Below, one piece after another: positions 26,293 through 35,894 of a stretch of DNA of 64,000 nucleotides. The DNA lies in contig CAJQPA010000008.1 of assembly GCA_905480145.1 (NCBI GenBank), positions 1 to 64,000 on the forward strand, written 5' to 3'. The notes below the pieces were generated by a model that was not told where the DNA came from, ran no database searches, and saw nothing but the letters and a program-made list of their open reading frames with translations. Position numbers and translations under genes: made by a program. Origin of the DNA: an uncultured Flavobacteriales bacterium (GTDB lineage Bacteria; Bacteroidota; Bacteroidia; Flavobacteriales_D; Crocinitomicaceae). Positions within the stretch are counted from its first letter, which is position 1; each line of letters starts with the position of its first letter.

Positions 26293-28725
26293 TTATATTT
26301 CTATACCAATTACACAAACATCATCAATTTGTTCTTGTTCGGCTTTCCAATTATTAAAGATAGTGCTTAGTTGTATGTCTTGCCGCTTTATAGGATCTGC
26401 AGTTAACCGAATTAAAAGGTTTTTAAAAGGTTTAGATTTTAATTTTTTATCATTTTCACCACCAAATTGATCGGCAAATCCATCGGAGAAAATATAGATT
26501 CGATCTCCAGTTTCAAGTTTTATTTCTTTTTGAGTAAATGGTTTTATGTCATTTACGTCAGTATATCCAACATTTTGTTTGTCAGCTTTAAATTCAAATA
26601 AAGAAATATTATCGACGGTTGTATTTCGATCGAATTTTAAATGACTAGTGTCCTCAATTGTTTTTCGAATAATCCATAAGGGATTATTCGCTCCTGAATA
26701 GCACAATAATTTTCCTTTAATGGAGCATAGTGCAATATCCATCCCATCATGGACAAACTTGCCACTTTTAGCAAATGCTTCTGTGACAAGCTCTCTGGTT
26801 TTATCTAAAATATCTGAAGGGCTTCTTAGGTTAAATTCCTTTATAGCTCTGTTTAATGCGTTAGAGCAAACCATACTTACCATGGCACCAGGAACACCAT
26901 GTCCAGTGCAATCTGCTGCAGCAATATATTTTATCTCATCTATTTTTTCTGTCCAGTAAAAATCACCACTGACAATATCTTTAGGTTGGTAGAAAATAAA
27001 GCTATTGGGGAACCAACGCTTTATATTTTCTTCGTTTGGTAAAATAGCATCTTGTAGTCTTTTAGCGTAATTAATACTGTCTAGAATTTCGTCATTTTTC
27101 CGTTCAATTAATTCATTGGCATCTGACAAAGTGCTGTATATCTTAGAATTTTCTATGGCTATTGAAACATAAGCACCTAAAGTTTTAAGAATGTCTACTT
27201 TTTCACTCGTATAACTGTCTTTCGTGTAACTATGTACTCCAATTACACCAATCAATTTATCTTTTATTTTTATGGGTAAAATCATTATTGACGAAGGTGG
27301 ATTTTCTTTTTCATCATTATCAATTAGTGAAATATATTCCGATGCTTCTTTGTCAACATCATTGAGTATCATTTGTTTTTGATTCTTAATACACCAAACT
27401 GTGAATTTTCCACGATGAGACATTGGTACAATGACATCATGAATTCTCTCTAGTTTTTTCATGTAAAAAGGAAATTCAATTTGTTCTTTGACTTCGTTGT
27501 ATGTTCCAACATACATTACATCGGCAGACATAAGTTTGTTGACTTGACTGTATATAAGAGTAAGCAGCTCTTCTAGGTCTAGTTTTGATGCTATTTCTTG
27601 GCCGAGTTCTCCAATGGTCCGAATTCTGTCATTTGATTCTTTTAGGTATTCGGATCTATAATTAAGTTCTTTGTTTTTGATTTTATAGATTTCATTTTCT
27701 TTTTCAACACGCTCTAAATTAATTTTAATGTTAAGTCCTTTTAGATGTAATCCGTGTTTTTTATCATTAATTTTCTCTCTATATTCTTGATGTTTCTTTA
27801 AGTGAAAAACGGTTAATTCAAAATTCTTTTGATCCTCATAGAATTGACCTAGAGTTTGATGAAAACCAGCACGAATGTCAAGATTGTCAATCTGATCAGC
27901 AATTTCTATGGCTTCGTAAAAGACTTCAAAAGCTTCTTTTTCATTCGTGTTTAGTAGGCTTTTTCCTTTTAGAAATAAGATTCTAGCTAATCCAATTTTA
28001 AATTCTAAATCACGGGCTACTTTTATAGCGATATTAAGGTGTTTGTTTAACTTTTCGTTGAGATTTTGAGCTAAGTAAAGATTAGAAAGCCCCTCATTGG
28101 CAAAAACAATTTCCTGGAGATATCCATTATTATTACAAATTTTGAGACAATCTAAAAAATATTTCTCTGCTTGCGGGTATTCCTTGCTGTGGTAAGAAGC
28201 TTTTCCTAGGCCATGAAGAACTTTCGCTTTTATGTGTTCTGCACTTTGGTCTTTTAATAATTCAAAACTCTTTTTAAGCACGGAAAGCGAATCTTCATAA
28301 TTACCAATTTCATAGTAAACACTTCCGATTCCATTCTTTGCGTCGGCCTGGCCAATAATGTTGTTGGCCTCTTTATATAAATTGAGTGATTCAATAAAAT
28401 GATTTAAACTTTCTTCATAATCTGACAAGTAGTAATACCAGGTACCAAGACTGTAAGCACATTTTGCATTATAGTCTATTTCATTATTTTTTTCAAAATA
28501 GATCTTTGCTTCATGAATATTTTTTATGGATTCTTCGTATTCCGATAACCAAACTTGTGATGTTCCAATGATAAACCTACTTATAGCTCTCTCTCTTTCA
28601 TTTCTAGTGATTTTGGATGCACTTAATGCTTGTGTGGCAAATTGAATTGCTTCCTTTGGAGAGGACCTATTTATTTCCCATGCTTTTTTATTCCATTCTG
28701 AAAGTTGAACACTTATGTCTTTCAT
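26293..28725 (-). CDS. TPR-GAF-SpoIIE serine phosphatase (PP2C-type regulator)
   Basis: The 810-residue cytoplasmic protein has three parts. Residues ~1-330 are tetratricopeptide-like repeats (YSLGTWYYYLSDYEESLNHF, GIGSVYYEIGNYEDSLSVL and similar). A coiled coil (~330-370) leads to a GAF-like domain (~375-535; NKLMSADVMYVGTYNE). A SpoIIE/PP2C phosphatase follows (~570-810), with DIVSGDFYW, AADCTGHGVPGAMVSM, DGMDIALCSI and IFSDGFADQFGG carrying the metal Asp residues. Such proteins dephosphorylate anti-sigma antagonists or Ser/Thr-phosphorylated partners; Bacteroidota have many with no known partner, and no anti-sigma pair is encoded nearby. There is no signal peptide or membrane helix. Confidence 0.9.
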   Translation of the reverse strand: MKDISVQLSEWNKKAWEINRSSPKEAIQFATQALSASKITRNERERAISRFIIGTSQVWLSEYEESIKNIHEAKIYFEKNNEIDYNAKCAYSLGTWYYYLSDYEESLNHFIESLNLYKEANNIIGQADAKNGIGSVYYEIGNYEDSLSVLKKSFELLKDQSAEHIKAKVLHGLGKASYHSKEYPQAEKYFLDCLKICNNNGYLQEIVFANEGLSNLYLAQNLNEKLNKHLNIAIKVARDLEFKIGLARILFLKGKSLLNTNEKEAFEVFYEAIEIADQIDNLDIRAGFHQTLGQFYEDQKNFELTVFHLKKHQEYREKINDKKHGLHLKGLNIKINLERVEKENEIYKIKNKELNYRSEYLKESNDRIRTIGELGQEIASKLDLEELLTLIYSQVNKLMSADVMYVGTYNEVKEQIEFPFYMKKLERIHDVIVPMSHRGKFTVWCIKNQKQMILNDVDKEASEYISLIDNDEKENPPSSIMILPIKIKDKLIGVIGVHSYTKDSYTSEKVDILKTLGAYVSIAIENSKIYSTLSDANELIERKNDEILDSINYAKRLQDAILPNEENIKRWFPNSFIFYQPKDIVSGDFYWTEKIDEIKYIAAADCTGHGVPGAMVSMVCSNALNRAIKEFNLRSPSDILDKTRELVTEAFAKSGKFVHDGMDIALCSIKGKLLCYSGANNPLWIIRKTIEDTSHLKFDRNTTVDNISLFEFKADKQNVGYTDVNDIKPFTQKEIKLETGDRIYIFSDGFADQFGGENDKKLKSKPFKNLLIRLTADPIKRQDIQLSTIFNNWKAEQEQIDDVCVIGIEI

Positions 28726-28816
28726 CAGTTGCCGGTTAGCTAGTTTCGTTAGTGAATACAGTTATTACTTATTAAGATAATAATAAATGTGCAATAATCA
28801 TGAGAAATTCACGAAT

Positions 28817-28855
28817 AAAAAAAAAGGGGATCCGATTTTTCGAATCCCCTTTTTT
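28817..28855 (-). terminator. rho-independent terminator of the Na/Pi gene
   Basis: GGGGAT and ATCCCC arms, with an inner CGA/TCG pairing after one mismatch, are flanked by A and T runs. On the minus strand it follows the Na/Pi cotransporter stop, so it ends the 35.3-28.9 kb unit. Confidence 0.85.
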
Positions 28856-28869
28856 AAATTAATACTTTA

Positions 28870-30966
28870 CTAAACCTCTCCAGCAACCGCTTCAGAAACA
28901 TTGATAATGTGATCACCTACTTTTTCAAATGAAGCGACAACGTTAATGTAAGCTAAGGAACCACTCATTTTAAACTCTTCTAAATTGATGTTCTTTAGGT
29001 GCTTTCTTCTTAATTGATCTCTCAAAGCATTAATTTCTTTTTCTTTTGTTATTGCGTTATCGAGAGATATGCTTCCATACTGAGAAGCAAGGTTTTCATT
29101 CATTATCTCAAATGCTTCTTCTGTGATTGAAATCATACTATTTACACCGTCTCTCTGTTCAGGGGTAAAGTAGCTTTTCTCACTGTCTTTCTTTTCTAAA
29201 ACTTTACTGATTTGATAAAATATATCTCCAATACGCTCCAAGTCAGTAGAAATGTTCATCATACTTCTCATTTGAATTGATGCTTCATCACTCATTTCTA
29301 GACGTGCAGTTTCTCCTAAGTAATCAGTAATTTCAACTTCAACTCGATCCGTAATTTCTTCGTACTTCTCAAGTTTGGTTAGCATTTTAGACTTATCCTT
29401 TTTGTCAGGTGAATTGATGTATGTTTTAACGAAACCATTCATTCTGGATGTAGTGCGTCCAAATTTAGCTACTTCCTTTTTTGCTTCTAAAATGCAAAGC
29501 TCTGCAGTTGAACCAAGAGGTCCGCCGATATAATCTAGTTTAAATTCTTCGTCCGCTTCACCTTTTGATTTCACAGTTTTTTCAGCTAAACTAACCAATT
29601 GCGGCACGAAACCGATCAACATAAGAACGTTCGCCGTATTGAAAACTGTATGAAACAAAACAATCGTAGTTCCAGCAACAGCTATACCTTCAGGTGTCAT
29701 TGCATAAGGATCTCCATCAACAAAATAACTTAAACCCTTTAAAAACCAAGGGAAAATAATAAGCATCCATGCAACACCAACAACATTGAACATAGAATGA
29801 ATTCTGGCAGACCTCTTGGCATGCACATTCGCAACCATAGAGGCTATTTCAGCTGTAATTGTTGTTCCTATATTCTCTCCCAGTATCATGGCACAGGCTA
29901 CTTCAAATGGGATTGTCCCAGTACTCACCATTGCTAATGTTAAAGCCATTGCTGCTGAAGAAGACTGAATTACAACAGTTACAAGCGCTCCTAACAGAAC
30001 GAACATGATTGGACCGTACCATACTGATTTAAAATCGACAAAGAATCTCACAATAGAGGAGTCAGCATCTAAATCAGGAACAGCATCTTTTAAAACGCCT
30101 AAACCAATGAAGAGAATACAAAATCCAAATATTGCACTTGCCCATGCTTTTGCTTTTCCTTTTTGAATAAATAGGAGAGGGGCCGCAAGCGCAAGAATCA
30201 TATATGCATAACTTCCGATACTCACTTTAAAGCCTAATAAAAGAATTAACCAACCTGTAATAGTTGTACCAATATTGGCTCCCATCATGACACCAGCAGA
30301 TTGACGTAGAGTCATTAAGCCGGCATTTACAAAACTCACTGTCATTACTGTGGTAACAGAAGATGATTGTACAATTGATGTAATTCCAAAGCCGGTTAAA
30401 ACTCCCTTTACACGATTCGATGTTATTGAACCAAGCATTGCTCTCAGTTTAGTTCCAGCTGCTTGCTGTAAACCTTCACTCATCAATTTCATTCCATAAA
30501 TGAAGAATGCTAAAGAACCTATAAGAATTAGAAGTTTAGCTATTCCCCAAGATCTTTTTGTTTTTTGTTTTATGACATCCGACCAGACCGTTTTACCATC
30601 TTCTAGTTGAATACCAATGTTGAACAGGTATTTTTCATTACCAATAAGATTTTCTATTTCGTAAGAAGTTTCTGTAATACCAATTGGTTCTGTTACAATC
30701 CATTCTGCACCATCATAGCCACTTTTGTTACGGTCACTATTGATTTTGGTGTTGTACTTAATAACGATTTTTGCGTCTCTTTCTTTTAGTGTTTGATAGA
30801 ACTCATAATCCACGTACCATGTTAATTCTACTTTTTCAGCGCCTGGAGCGCACGAGATGTTTTTGATAACATCTGAGGTGATCTTTTCTGGTTGAATCGA
30901 CGCAAATGAATAGCTACCGACAAATGAAATAAAAAGAATCGCTAACGCAGAAAAAGCTTTTAACAT
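28870..30966 (-). CDS. Na/Pi cotransporter family protein with N-terminal Fn3-like and C-terminal PhoU-like domains
   Basis: The 698-residue protein belongs to the NptA/PNaS family. After a signal segment (~1-23), residues ~30-135 look like a fibronectin type III domain (VELTWYVDYEFYQ, TSYEIENLIGNEKYLFNIGI, TVWSDV). The membrane part (~140-475) contains the paired QSSS motifs (IVQSSSVTT and VIQSSSAAMA) and GANIGTT/GENIGTT repeats diagnostic for sodium-phosphate symporters. The C-terminal ~190 residues are PhoU-like helices. The likely job is sodium-driven phosphate transport. The Fn3-like domain would sit outside the inner membrane. It lies downstream of a TonB receptor and lipoprotein on the same strand. 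Confidence 0.88.
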   Translation of the reverse strand: MLKAFSALAILFISFVGSYSFASIQPEKITSDVIKNISCAPGAEKVELTWYVDYEFYQTLKERDAKIVIKYNTKINSDRNKSGYDGAEWIVTEPIGITETSYEIENLIGNEKYLFNIGIQLEDGKTVWSDVIKQKTKRSWGIAKLLILIGSLAFFIYGMKLMSEGLQQAAGTKLRAMLGSITSNRVKGVLTGFGITSIVQSSSVTTVMTVSFVNAGLMTLRQSAGVMMGANIGTTITGWLILLLGFKVSIGSYAYMILALAAPLLFIQKGKAKAWASAIFGFCILFIGLGVLKDAVPDLDADSSIVRFFVDFKSVWYGPIMFVLLGALVTVVIQSSSAAMALTLAMVSTGTIPFEVACAMILGENIGTTITAEIASMVANVHAKRSARIHSMFNVVGVAWMLIIFPWFLKGLSYFVDGDPYAMTPEGIAVAGTTIVLFHTVFNTANVLMLIGFVPQLVSLAEKTVKSKGEADEEFKLDYIGGPLGSTAELCILEAKKEVAKFGRTTSRMNGFVKTYINSPDKKDKSKMLTKLEKYEEITDRVEVEITDYLGETARLEMSDEASIQMRSMMNISTDLERIGDIFYQISKVLEKKDSEKSYFTPEQRDGVNSMISITEEAFEIMNENLASQYGSISLDNAITKEKEINALRDQLRRKHLKNINLEEFKMSGSLAYINVVASFEKVGDHIINVSEAVAGEV

Positions 30967-30983
30967 ATAGTTTGTTTTAGGCG

Positions 30984-30991
30984 CAAAAATA
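30984..30991 (-). promoter_or_regulatory. candidate -7 box TATTTTTG for the Na/Pi gene
   Basis: A TAnnTTTG match on the minus strand lies in the 57-base gap after the TonB receptor gene, so the Na/Pi gene may have its own promoter as well as read-through. Confidence 0.35.
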
Positions 30992-31023
30992 AAAGAAAAA
31001 AGCGAAGAAAATCTAACATACTA

Positions 31024-33963
31024 TTATTTCTTTTTCCCCTCTAAAGTGAAGGAAACTGATCCTGAAATTGTCATTCCTTGATTGAAATAATCATAAACTT
31101 GATTCTCAGCGTTAAATGATTCATAGTTTTTCTGGCGAACACTCATTAAAATGTTTCTTGCAGACAAACTTGCTTTCCATCTTTCTTCTTTTCCTAGAAC
31201 TTTTGATGCCTTGAAATTTAAACTGTGAAAAGGTTGTTCGTATACATCAGGTAAACTTCCGATACCAATAACAGCCAATTTCTTTCCTTGAACATTGTAG
31301 CTCAAATTTAACACTAATCCTAAGGAATCATTTTTAAAAGTTGTAAAAGCATTGATGATATATGGAGATTGACCGTACATTGAGCGATAGTTACCAATAA
31401 CTTCTCCCTCTCGTGCATTTTCAATTCGAATACTTTTTTCTGTTCTTGTTAAATCACCAGTTGTTATATTAACCTCTCTCATATCAATTCTTGATGCAAC
31501 ATAAGTGAAATTACTTCCAACCATCCAGCTCAAATGTTTTTTAGAATCTGAGTTGAATCCTATTGCTTTTCTAACTTCTAACTCTATACCATATACATCT
31601 GCTTGACCTGCATTAAGAGGTTGTACTTCATTTGGAGCAGAGTTATAAGCAACGAGTTCTATTGGGTTGATGAATTTTTTATAGAACGCACTGGCTGAAA
31701 CTAATTCAGTTCTTCCAAAGAAGTGCTCCCACCTTAAATCAACATTATGAATATTTGTTTGTAATAAATCAATGTTTCCGTTGAATGTTCTTCCTTGAAG
31801 CGGATCGTACAATTGTGCAATAGATTTCTCTTTAAAGGAAGGACGAGCTATGGTCATCGCATATGCCGCTCTAATATTAGTGTATTTAGAATACTTTTGA
31901 AGACTGTCCGCTTTCTTTTCAAATTTATAGACAGTGTTCAAAGAAGGTAATACATTCCATTCATCCAATACTATTTCATCTAAATACTTAACGGTTCCTG
32001 TATTGTTTTGTCCAGTATACCAATTTGTTGCTTTTTCAACTCTTACACCATATGTAGCTTCAAATTTAGATGTTAAAGGTAATTGATTCATTACGTACAT
32101 TCCACTTACGTTTTGACGAGCTTGGTATGTGTTGGCTAACTCTCTTTGTCCGTAAGCATAAGTTCCTGAATCAGCCTCTGGTGTCCAGATGTTTTCATCT
32201 TGAAAATACCAGTTAGGATCTCCGCTGAACGTGCTGTTACCTTCCAGTTCAAAGAAGTAGTCTAAAACATCAAAATCTCGACTTTTATAAGTATTTAGAG
32301 CACCAAATGAAAGTTCGCTTTTTAGTGAATCCCATTGTACAAAGTTGTATCTGAAATCCATTCTTGCACTAACATTATATTCACTTAGGTTTCTCCAAGT
32401 TCTTCTAATTTGAGAACCAACGGCAGGCGAGTATGCATAAACTGGGTTTCCGTTTGCATCTGGTTCGTCCAAAACTTCTAAAGCTGTAGATCGCGTGTCA
32501 GGATCTTTAATACTAGAGTAGGTTGGACTGACTTTCCAATCCATCTTCCATTTATTCAAGGTGTCAAGGAAATGTCTTCCCGCAAGATTGATGTTGGAAA
32601 TTGATCGTTGAGAATATTGCAAGTTTTGCTTTTCTAATGTCGAAGGGTTTTGTTCAAAATTTCCTTCAGTAAGTCTGGATGCAGAAGATGTACCATTTTG
32701 AGTATGGAATAGATTTAATGATATTTTAGATCTTTTAATCTGTATTGCTTGACCAATTAATGCAGACCAAATAATGTTGTTTTCAGACAATGTACCTTTT
32801 GAAGCTCTAAATTTATCCAATTCATTTACTGGAGAACCATCATCATTAAACACTTTTCGATACTCGTTGTATTGAATGTTTTCGTAATAGCGATGACTAT
32901 TTCTGTAGTTCAAAACAGCATTGTAGCCATAAGTGAAGCTCTTTTTCTTTTTGGTTTCAAATTTATGTTTGTTCCCATAAGAAATAGCATAATTCTGATT
33001 GAGAAAATTTTTAGCTTCCTCTGCGGCCATTGTTTTCCCAAATTGTCGCGTTCGCTCTTCAAGGATTTGATCACCTATCACGGGATGCGGAAATTTATCT
33101 GTGGTACGAACGGGTAAATACCTTGTGCCGTCATCAAAACCAAGAAAGTCAATTTTCCCTCCAGAATAAGATAAATAGTCTTTATTGAACGTAGTAGCTG
33201 TATTGTATCCTAAACCAGCTTTGACAAAGAAAGTTTTTTGTGATGGGAAATCTTTCGTTGAAATATCAACCAATCCTCCAGTATAATCACCCGTTAAATT
33301 TGGTAAGAATGTTTTGTATACTGTAATGTTGTCTATAACGTTAGCTGGAAAGATATCCATTTGAACAGAATTTCTGTCTGGATCCAGTCCTGGAATTTCC
33401 ATTCCATTTAGAATTGTTTTCGTGTATCTATCACCAAGACCTCGCACATATACATTCTTTCCATCTTCAACAGAAAGTCCTGGAGCCATTTGAACAGCTT
33501 CAACCGCAGTTGTTACACCACGCTCTTTCATTTGTTCATCGGTAACTCCCTCAGTTGCACCTTTTTCGTCACGTCTCCTAGCATCATCAGCTTCAACTGT
33601 TTTTGCTTTTTCTGTTTTTTGATGCGTAACATTCATGACGATTATATCCTGAGCTTTTTTAATCAATGATACATCGATATGCTTTGAATCATTTACTGCT
33701 AAACTAACATCTATTTTTTCATCTGCATAACCATCTAGCGCCATAGAAACAATTAAGATATATTCACCGGCATCTAGTTTGATTTTAAAATTTCCGTCAA
33801 AATCGGTATTCGCGCCTAAGCTTAACCCTTCAACTTTCACTTTCGCAAATGGAATAGGTTCGTTTGTTCCTTTATCGATTACAGTTCCTGTAACGAAACT
33901 TTGTCCAATAGCACTAATGCTAATGAAAACGACGAACAAGAAAGACAATAAGCTTTTATTCAT
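31024..33963 (-). CDS. TonB-dependent outer-membrane receptor with carboxypeptidase-like N-domain
   Basis: The 979-residue protein has a signal peptide (cut before Gln21), then a CarboxypepD_reg-like domain (~20-105; VTGTVIDKGTNEPIPFAKVKV), a plug (~150-245; GVTTAVEAVQMAPGLSVEDG, VYVRGLGDRYTKTILNGMEI) and a 22-strand type barrel ending GSVSFTLEGKKK. It should import a ligand across the outer membrane using TonB. The lipoprotein encoded 29 bases upstream is probably its surface partner, by analogy with SusC/SusD pairs, though that partner is not SusD-like. Downstream Na/Pi cotransporter suggests phosphate or a phosphorylated ligand. That link is inference. Confidence 0.92.
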   Translation of the reverse strand: MNKSLLSFLFVVFISISAIGQSFVTGTVIDKGTNEPIPFAKVKVEGLSLGANTDFDGNFKIKLDAGEYILIVSMALDGYADEKIDVSLAVNDSKHIDVSLIKKAQDIIVMNVTHQKTEKAKTVEADDARRRDEKGATEGVTDEQMKERGVTTAVEAVQMAPGLSVEDGKNVYVRGLGDRYTKTILNGMEIPGLDPDRNSVQMDIFPANVIDNITVYKTFLPNLTGDYTGGLVDISTKDFPSQKTFFVKAGLGYNTATTFNKDYLSYSGGKIDFLGFDDGTRYLPVRTTDKFPHPVIGDQILEERTRQFGKTMAAEEAKNFLNQNYAISYGNKHKFETKKKKSFTYGYNAVLNYRNSHRYYENIQYNEYRKVFNDDGSPVNELDKFRASKGTLSENNIIWSALIGQAIQIKRSKISLNLFHTQNGTSSASRLTEGNFEQNPSTLEKQNLQYSQRSISNINLAGRHFLDTLNKWKMDWKVSPTYSSIKDPDTRSTALEVLDEPDANGNPVYAYSPAVGSQIRRTWRNLSEYNVSARMDFRYNFVQWDSLKSELSFGALNTYKSRDFDVLDYFFELEGNSTFSGDPNWYFQDENIWTPEADSGTYAYGQRELANTYQARQNVSGMYVMNQLPLTSKFEATYGVRVEKATNWYTGQNNTGTVKYLDEIVLDEWNVLPSLNTVYKFEKKADSLQKYSKYTNIRAAYAMTIARPSFKEKSIAQLYDPLQGRTFNGNIDLLQTNIHNVDLRWEHFFGRTELVSASAFYKKFINPIELVAYNSAPNEVQPLNAGQADVYGIELEVRKAIGFNSDSKKHLSWMVGSNFTYVASRIDMREVNITTGDLTRTEKSIRIENAREGEVIGNYRSMYGQSPYIINAFTTFKNDSLGLVLNLSYNVQGKKLAVIGIGSLPDVYEQPFHSLNFKASKVLGKEERWKASLSARNILMSVRQKNYESFNAENQVYDYFNQGMTISGSVSFTLEGKKK

Positions 33964-33992
33964 GATATAAATTTTAAAAGAATTCTTTATTA

Positions 33993-35312
33993 TTAAAGTT
34001 TTCCTGTTATGCTAGACCATGTCCAGTTATCAAAAACACTTTGGTCTGCTCCAGTTGCAGTAACTGAAACCATTTGTCCCTCAGCGGCCGTTTGATCTGC
34101 TGGGAAAACTACGCACTCTGTTGGAGTGACTGCACCATCATCTGAAGTAGTGTATACTAAAACTGTTGAAAATTCAGACCCCGTAAAAGTCAAAGTTGGA
34201 GAACCGTCCGTTAAGTGAGTAAAAGCGTCTGTTTTTGCATCTACACAAGCGTTTTGATAAGATGCTCTAATTTTTGCCTCTCCCATTATTACGTTGTTCA
34301 CGAATCCTTGTGCTTTTGATTTAAAATCTCCTCGTGCTGATCCTCCACCGTATGTGTACACATAACCATCTTGAAGAGTGAATAAGCCATTAGTATTCGT
34401 TGATCCTTCTGGGCCATCTATTTCGAGAGCTTCATCTGAGTTCGATCCATTCATTACAATAAAATTATTTACAGTTCCTGAATAATTCATATCTGCATCG
34501 ATCCCATCATCTCCTTGGAATCCAACCAATATGTTCGATACGTTAACTGTTCCTCCAAAAAATTCTATTCCATCATCCAGGTTAGAAACAATTTCAATGT
34601 TTGATATTGTTGTTCCAGTTCCAACACCACCTAGTGTTAGTCCGTTGATTTCATTTCCTGCTCCAATTAAAGCGCCACCGTGCCTAATTGATACATAACA
34701 TAGTATTCCTGAATTATCAGCTGGATCACTACCTCCAAATGCACCGTAGCTTTCAGAAGCAGGTATTCCTTCAATCTGAGAAAGAACATCACCATCTGCT
34801 GCAGAAATAGGAGCGTTTCCTAGAATAATGATTCCTCCCCATAAACCTTGATCAGTTTCATCTAAGTTTGTACCAGTTGTCAAGTGTAAATCAATGTTGT
34901 CGTATTCTGAAGTAAAAATAATTGGTGCTATGGCAGTTCCACAAGCATTTATTTTAGACCCTTGAGAAATAATTAAGGCAGAGGCTACAGTTCCTGATCC
35001 TGCTTTTCCTTTTATAATGGTTCCTGGATTAATTGTTAAAGTTGCATTATTGTCAACAACAACTTTTCCGTCTAGTGTGTATATTTTATCTGATGTCCAA
35101 GTAACATCTTCCGTGATAGTTCCAGTAACTGTTTCTGAATTGTAACATTCATGAGATTCAGAAATCACACAAGATCCATCATCTTTTTCGGCTAGTTCAT
35201 TAAAGTTTAACGCAGTTGGGTCTGTACAACCTTTCTTTTTACATGAAGGGGTAAGTATCATTAAGCCTGCTGTCAAAACTAAAGCTCCAAATTTCAAAAT
35301 GTTCGTGTTCAT
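33993..35312 (-). CDS. surface lipoprotein partner of the TonB receptor (beta-helix-like)
   Basis: The 439-residue lipoprotein has a lipobox ending GLMILTPSC, followed by GCTDPTALNFNELAEKDDGSC, a short disulfide motif common in secreted proteins of marine Bacteroidota. The rest is rich in Gly, Asn, Ile and Thr in repeated short strands (LDGKVVVDNNATLTINPGTI, GVGTGTTISNIEIVSNLDDG, DGIEFFGGTVNVSN), consistent with a right-handed beta-helix. It is encoded immediately upstream of the TonB receptor (29 bases) and is probably co-transcribed. It may bind the ligand at the cell surface. No enzyme motif was recognised. Confidence 0.75.
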   Translation of the reverse strand: MNTNILKFGALVLTAGLMILTPSCKKKGCTDPTALNFNELAEKDDGSCVISESHECYNSETVTGTITEDVTWTSDKIYTLDGKVVVDNNATLTINPGTIIKGKAGSGTVASALIISQGSKINACGTAIAPIIFTSEYDNIDLHLTTGTNLDETDQGLWGGIIILGNAPISAADGDVLSQIEGIPASESYGAFGGSDPADNSGILCYVSIRHGGALIGAGNEINGLTLGGVGTGTTISNIEIVSNLDDGIEFFGGTVNVSNILVGFQGDDGIDADMNYSGTVNNFIVMNGSNSDEALEIDGPEGSTNTNGLFTLQDGYVYTYGGGSARGDFKSKAQGFVNNVIMGEAKIRASYQNACVDAKTDAFTHLTDGSPTLTFTGSEFSTVLVYTTSDDGAVTPTECVVFPADQTAAEGQMVSVTATGADQSVFDNWTWSSITGKL

Positions 35313-35422
35313 TTTTATTGTTTTTTTTTTACAAAGATGTGGGGATAATTTCGATTGGTTTGTAAAAAACGTTTTATGAAAACATTAATGTTATGTTAAC
35401 TTAATGTTAAGAGTAAGGACAC

Positions 35423-35452
35423 AAAAAAAGGCGAATGATTTTCTCATTCGCC
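35423..35452 (-). terminator. rho-independent terminator of the small lipoprotein gene
   Basis: GGCGAATGA (35430-35438) and TCATTCGCC (35444-35452) form a perfect 9-bp stem with a 5-base loop. The minus strand continues into seven T residues. Confidence 0.88.
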
Positions 35453-35478
35453 CTTCCAACAATATTTAAGTGTTTTAT

Positions 35479-35805
35479 CTATTCAAAAGAATTTCCTGAA
35501 TCTTCGTTAACCTCTATCTTTGCATCCGGAAATTTACTGTGTAAAAACCTCGCGATTTCTAACATGTCTTCATCCTTCGTGAAGCTGGTAGCTACTGATA
35601 TTTCTCTTACGAAACTGTTTTTATATAGCTCCCATTCAGTAGAAGAAAGTGTGCCGACTTTAGTTCCGTTTTTCATTACATTCCATCCATCAATGGAATA
35701 TCCTTTTTCTGCAATTTCAGTATCACTCATCGTGTATTTTGATGCTCCACAAGAAACAACAAATAAAGACAGTGATAAAATTAGTATTTGGTTTATTTTT
35801 TTCAT
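35479..35805 (-). CDS. small hypothetical lipoprotein
   Basis: This 108-residue protein has a lipoprotein signal ending LSLFVVSC. The mature part is short and mixed alpha/beta: GWNVMKNGTKVGTLSSTEWELYKN, then a central region SVATSFTKDEDMLEIARFL and a C-terminal KIEVNEDSG. No conserved domain was recognised. It is transcribed alone, ending in a strong terminator, between the T9SS cargo gene and the TonB receptor unit. Being anchored by its Cys it should lie in the envelope. Confidence 0.75.
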   Translation of the reverse strand: MKKINQILILSLSLFVVSCGASKYTMSDTEIAEKGYSIDGWNVMKNGTKVGTLSSTEWELYKNSFVREISVATSFTKDEDMLEIARFLHSKFPDAKIEVNEDSGNSFE

Positions 35806-35894
35806 GGGCGTAAAATTACTTTTATTTATTTTGAATCTATGTTTTTACAAAATTACTTTTAAGTTAAGAAATAGTTAACAAAATGAGATTTTCA

